NCBI GenBank assembly: GCA_964247055.1
Contig: OZ176051.1
Location: forward strand, 6,510,001 to 6,574,000
DNA length: 64,000 nt
Direction: 5' to 3'
Source of the DNA: Paragordius varius
Lineage: Eukaryota; Nematomorpha
Below are positions 63,996 through 64,000 of this stretch, in pieces (the stretch's first letter is position 1; every line of letters begins with the position of its first letter). Below the pieces are notes generated by a model. The model made no database searches and was not told the DNA's origin. It saw nothing but the letters and a program-made list of their open reading frames with translations. A program made the position numbers and the translations under genes.

Positions 63996-64000
63996 CTATA

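Noticed and set aside
1-64000. CRISPR arrays, operons, ribosome binding sites
   Set aside because: The genes are spliced nuclear genes; no direct-repeat/spacer pattern of CRISPR type is present. The tandem arrays at 697 and 30561 have no unique spacers.
1-64000. LTR retroelements, Polintons or other virus-derived elements
   Set aside because: No reverse transcriptase, integrase, capsid-type or envelope-type reading was recognised, and no long terminal direct repeats were seen.

Overview
This window is strongly AT-rich nuclear DNA from a eukaryote, most likely an animal. The recognisable genes are spliced with GT-AG introns and match families best known from metazoans: ERp57-type protein disulfide isomerase, SLC16 monocarboxylate transporter, 17-beta-HSD10, PPP1R8/NIPP1, complex I subunit NDUFS6 and the WAVE-complex subunit NCKAP1. 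Several introns are only 22-28 nt long. Among animals, introns this small are best known from dicyemids, and orthonectids also have very short introns, so a simplified parasitic spiralian is possible. The sequence does not fix the taxon.

Layout, left to right. 0.9-6.2 kb (+): a Ser/Thr-rich, cysteine-containing protein of unknown family with a duplicated exon; its 5' end is not seen. 7.7-11.9 kb (-): PDIA3-like ER thiol oxidoreductase with two CGHC sites and a KAEL tail. 16.0-19.0 kb (+): a tyrosine-phosphatase-like protein with Asp in place of the catalytic Cys and a helical tail I cannot assign. 19.4-25.3 kb (-): SLC16 transporter. 25.4-29.6 kb (+): HSD17B10 with an insertion of roughly 180 residues. 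29.6-35.2 kb: mostly non-genic, with a minisatellite and one orphan ORF. 35.2-37.7 kb (+): a small Cys-rich, apparently secreted protein. 38.1-39.0 kb: a decayed Merlin-type DNA transposon. 39.6-43.1 kb (-): PPP1R8. 43.2-44.8 kb (+): NDUFS6. 45.0-64.0 kb (-): NCKAP1 in 32 exons, with the N-terminus off the right edge.

The gene arrangement is compact in places. SLC16/HSD17B10 and PPP1R8/NDUFS6 are head-to-head pairs whose start codons are 99 and 61 bp apart, so each pair probably shares a promoter. NDUFS6 and NCKAP1 converge with 186 bp between stop codons. The genes do not form one pathway; they are ordinary ER, mitochondrial, nuclear and cytoskeletal housekeeping functions.

Two features stand out. 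Micro-introns of 22-28 nt sit mainly at gene 5' ends, while other introns run to 1.7 kb. Conserved globular proteins (NCKAP1, HSD17B10, SLC16) carry Asn/Ser-rich insertions. Introns and spacers also hold at least six families of small inverted-repeat elements (MITEs): mariner-like with TA target duplication, hAT-like with a perfect 8-bp duplication, and four families I could not assign. All exon boundaries were read by hand from reading frame, splice dinucleotides and family alignment from memory; no search was run.
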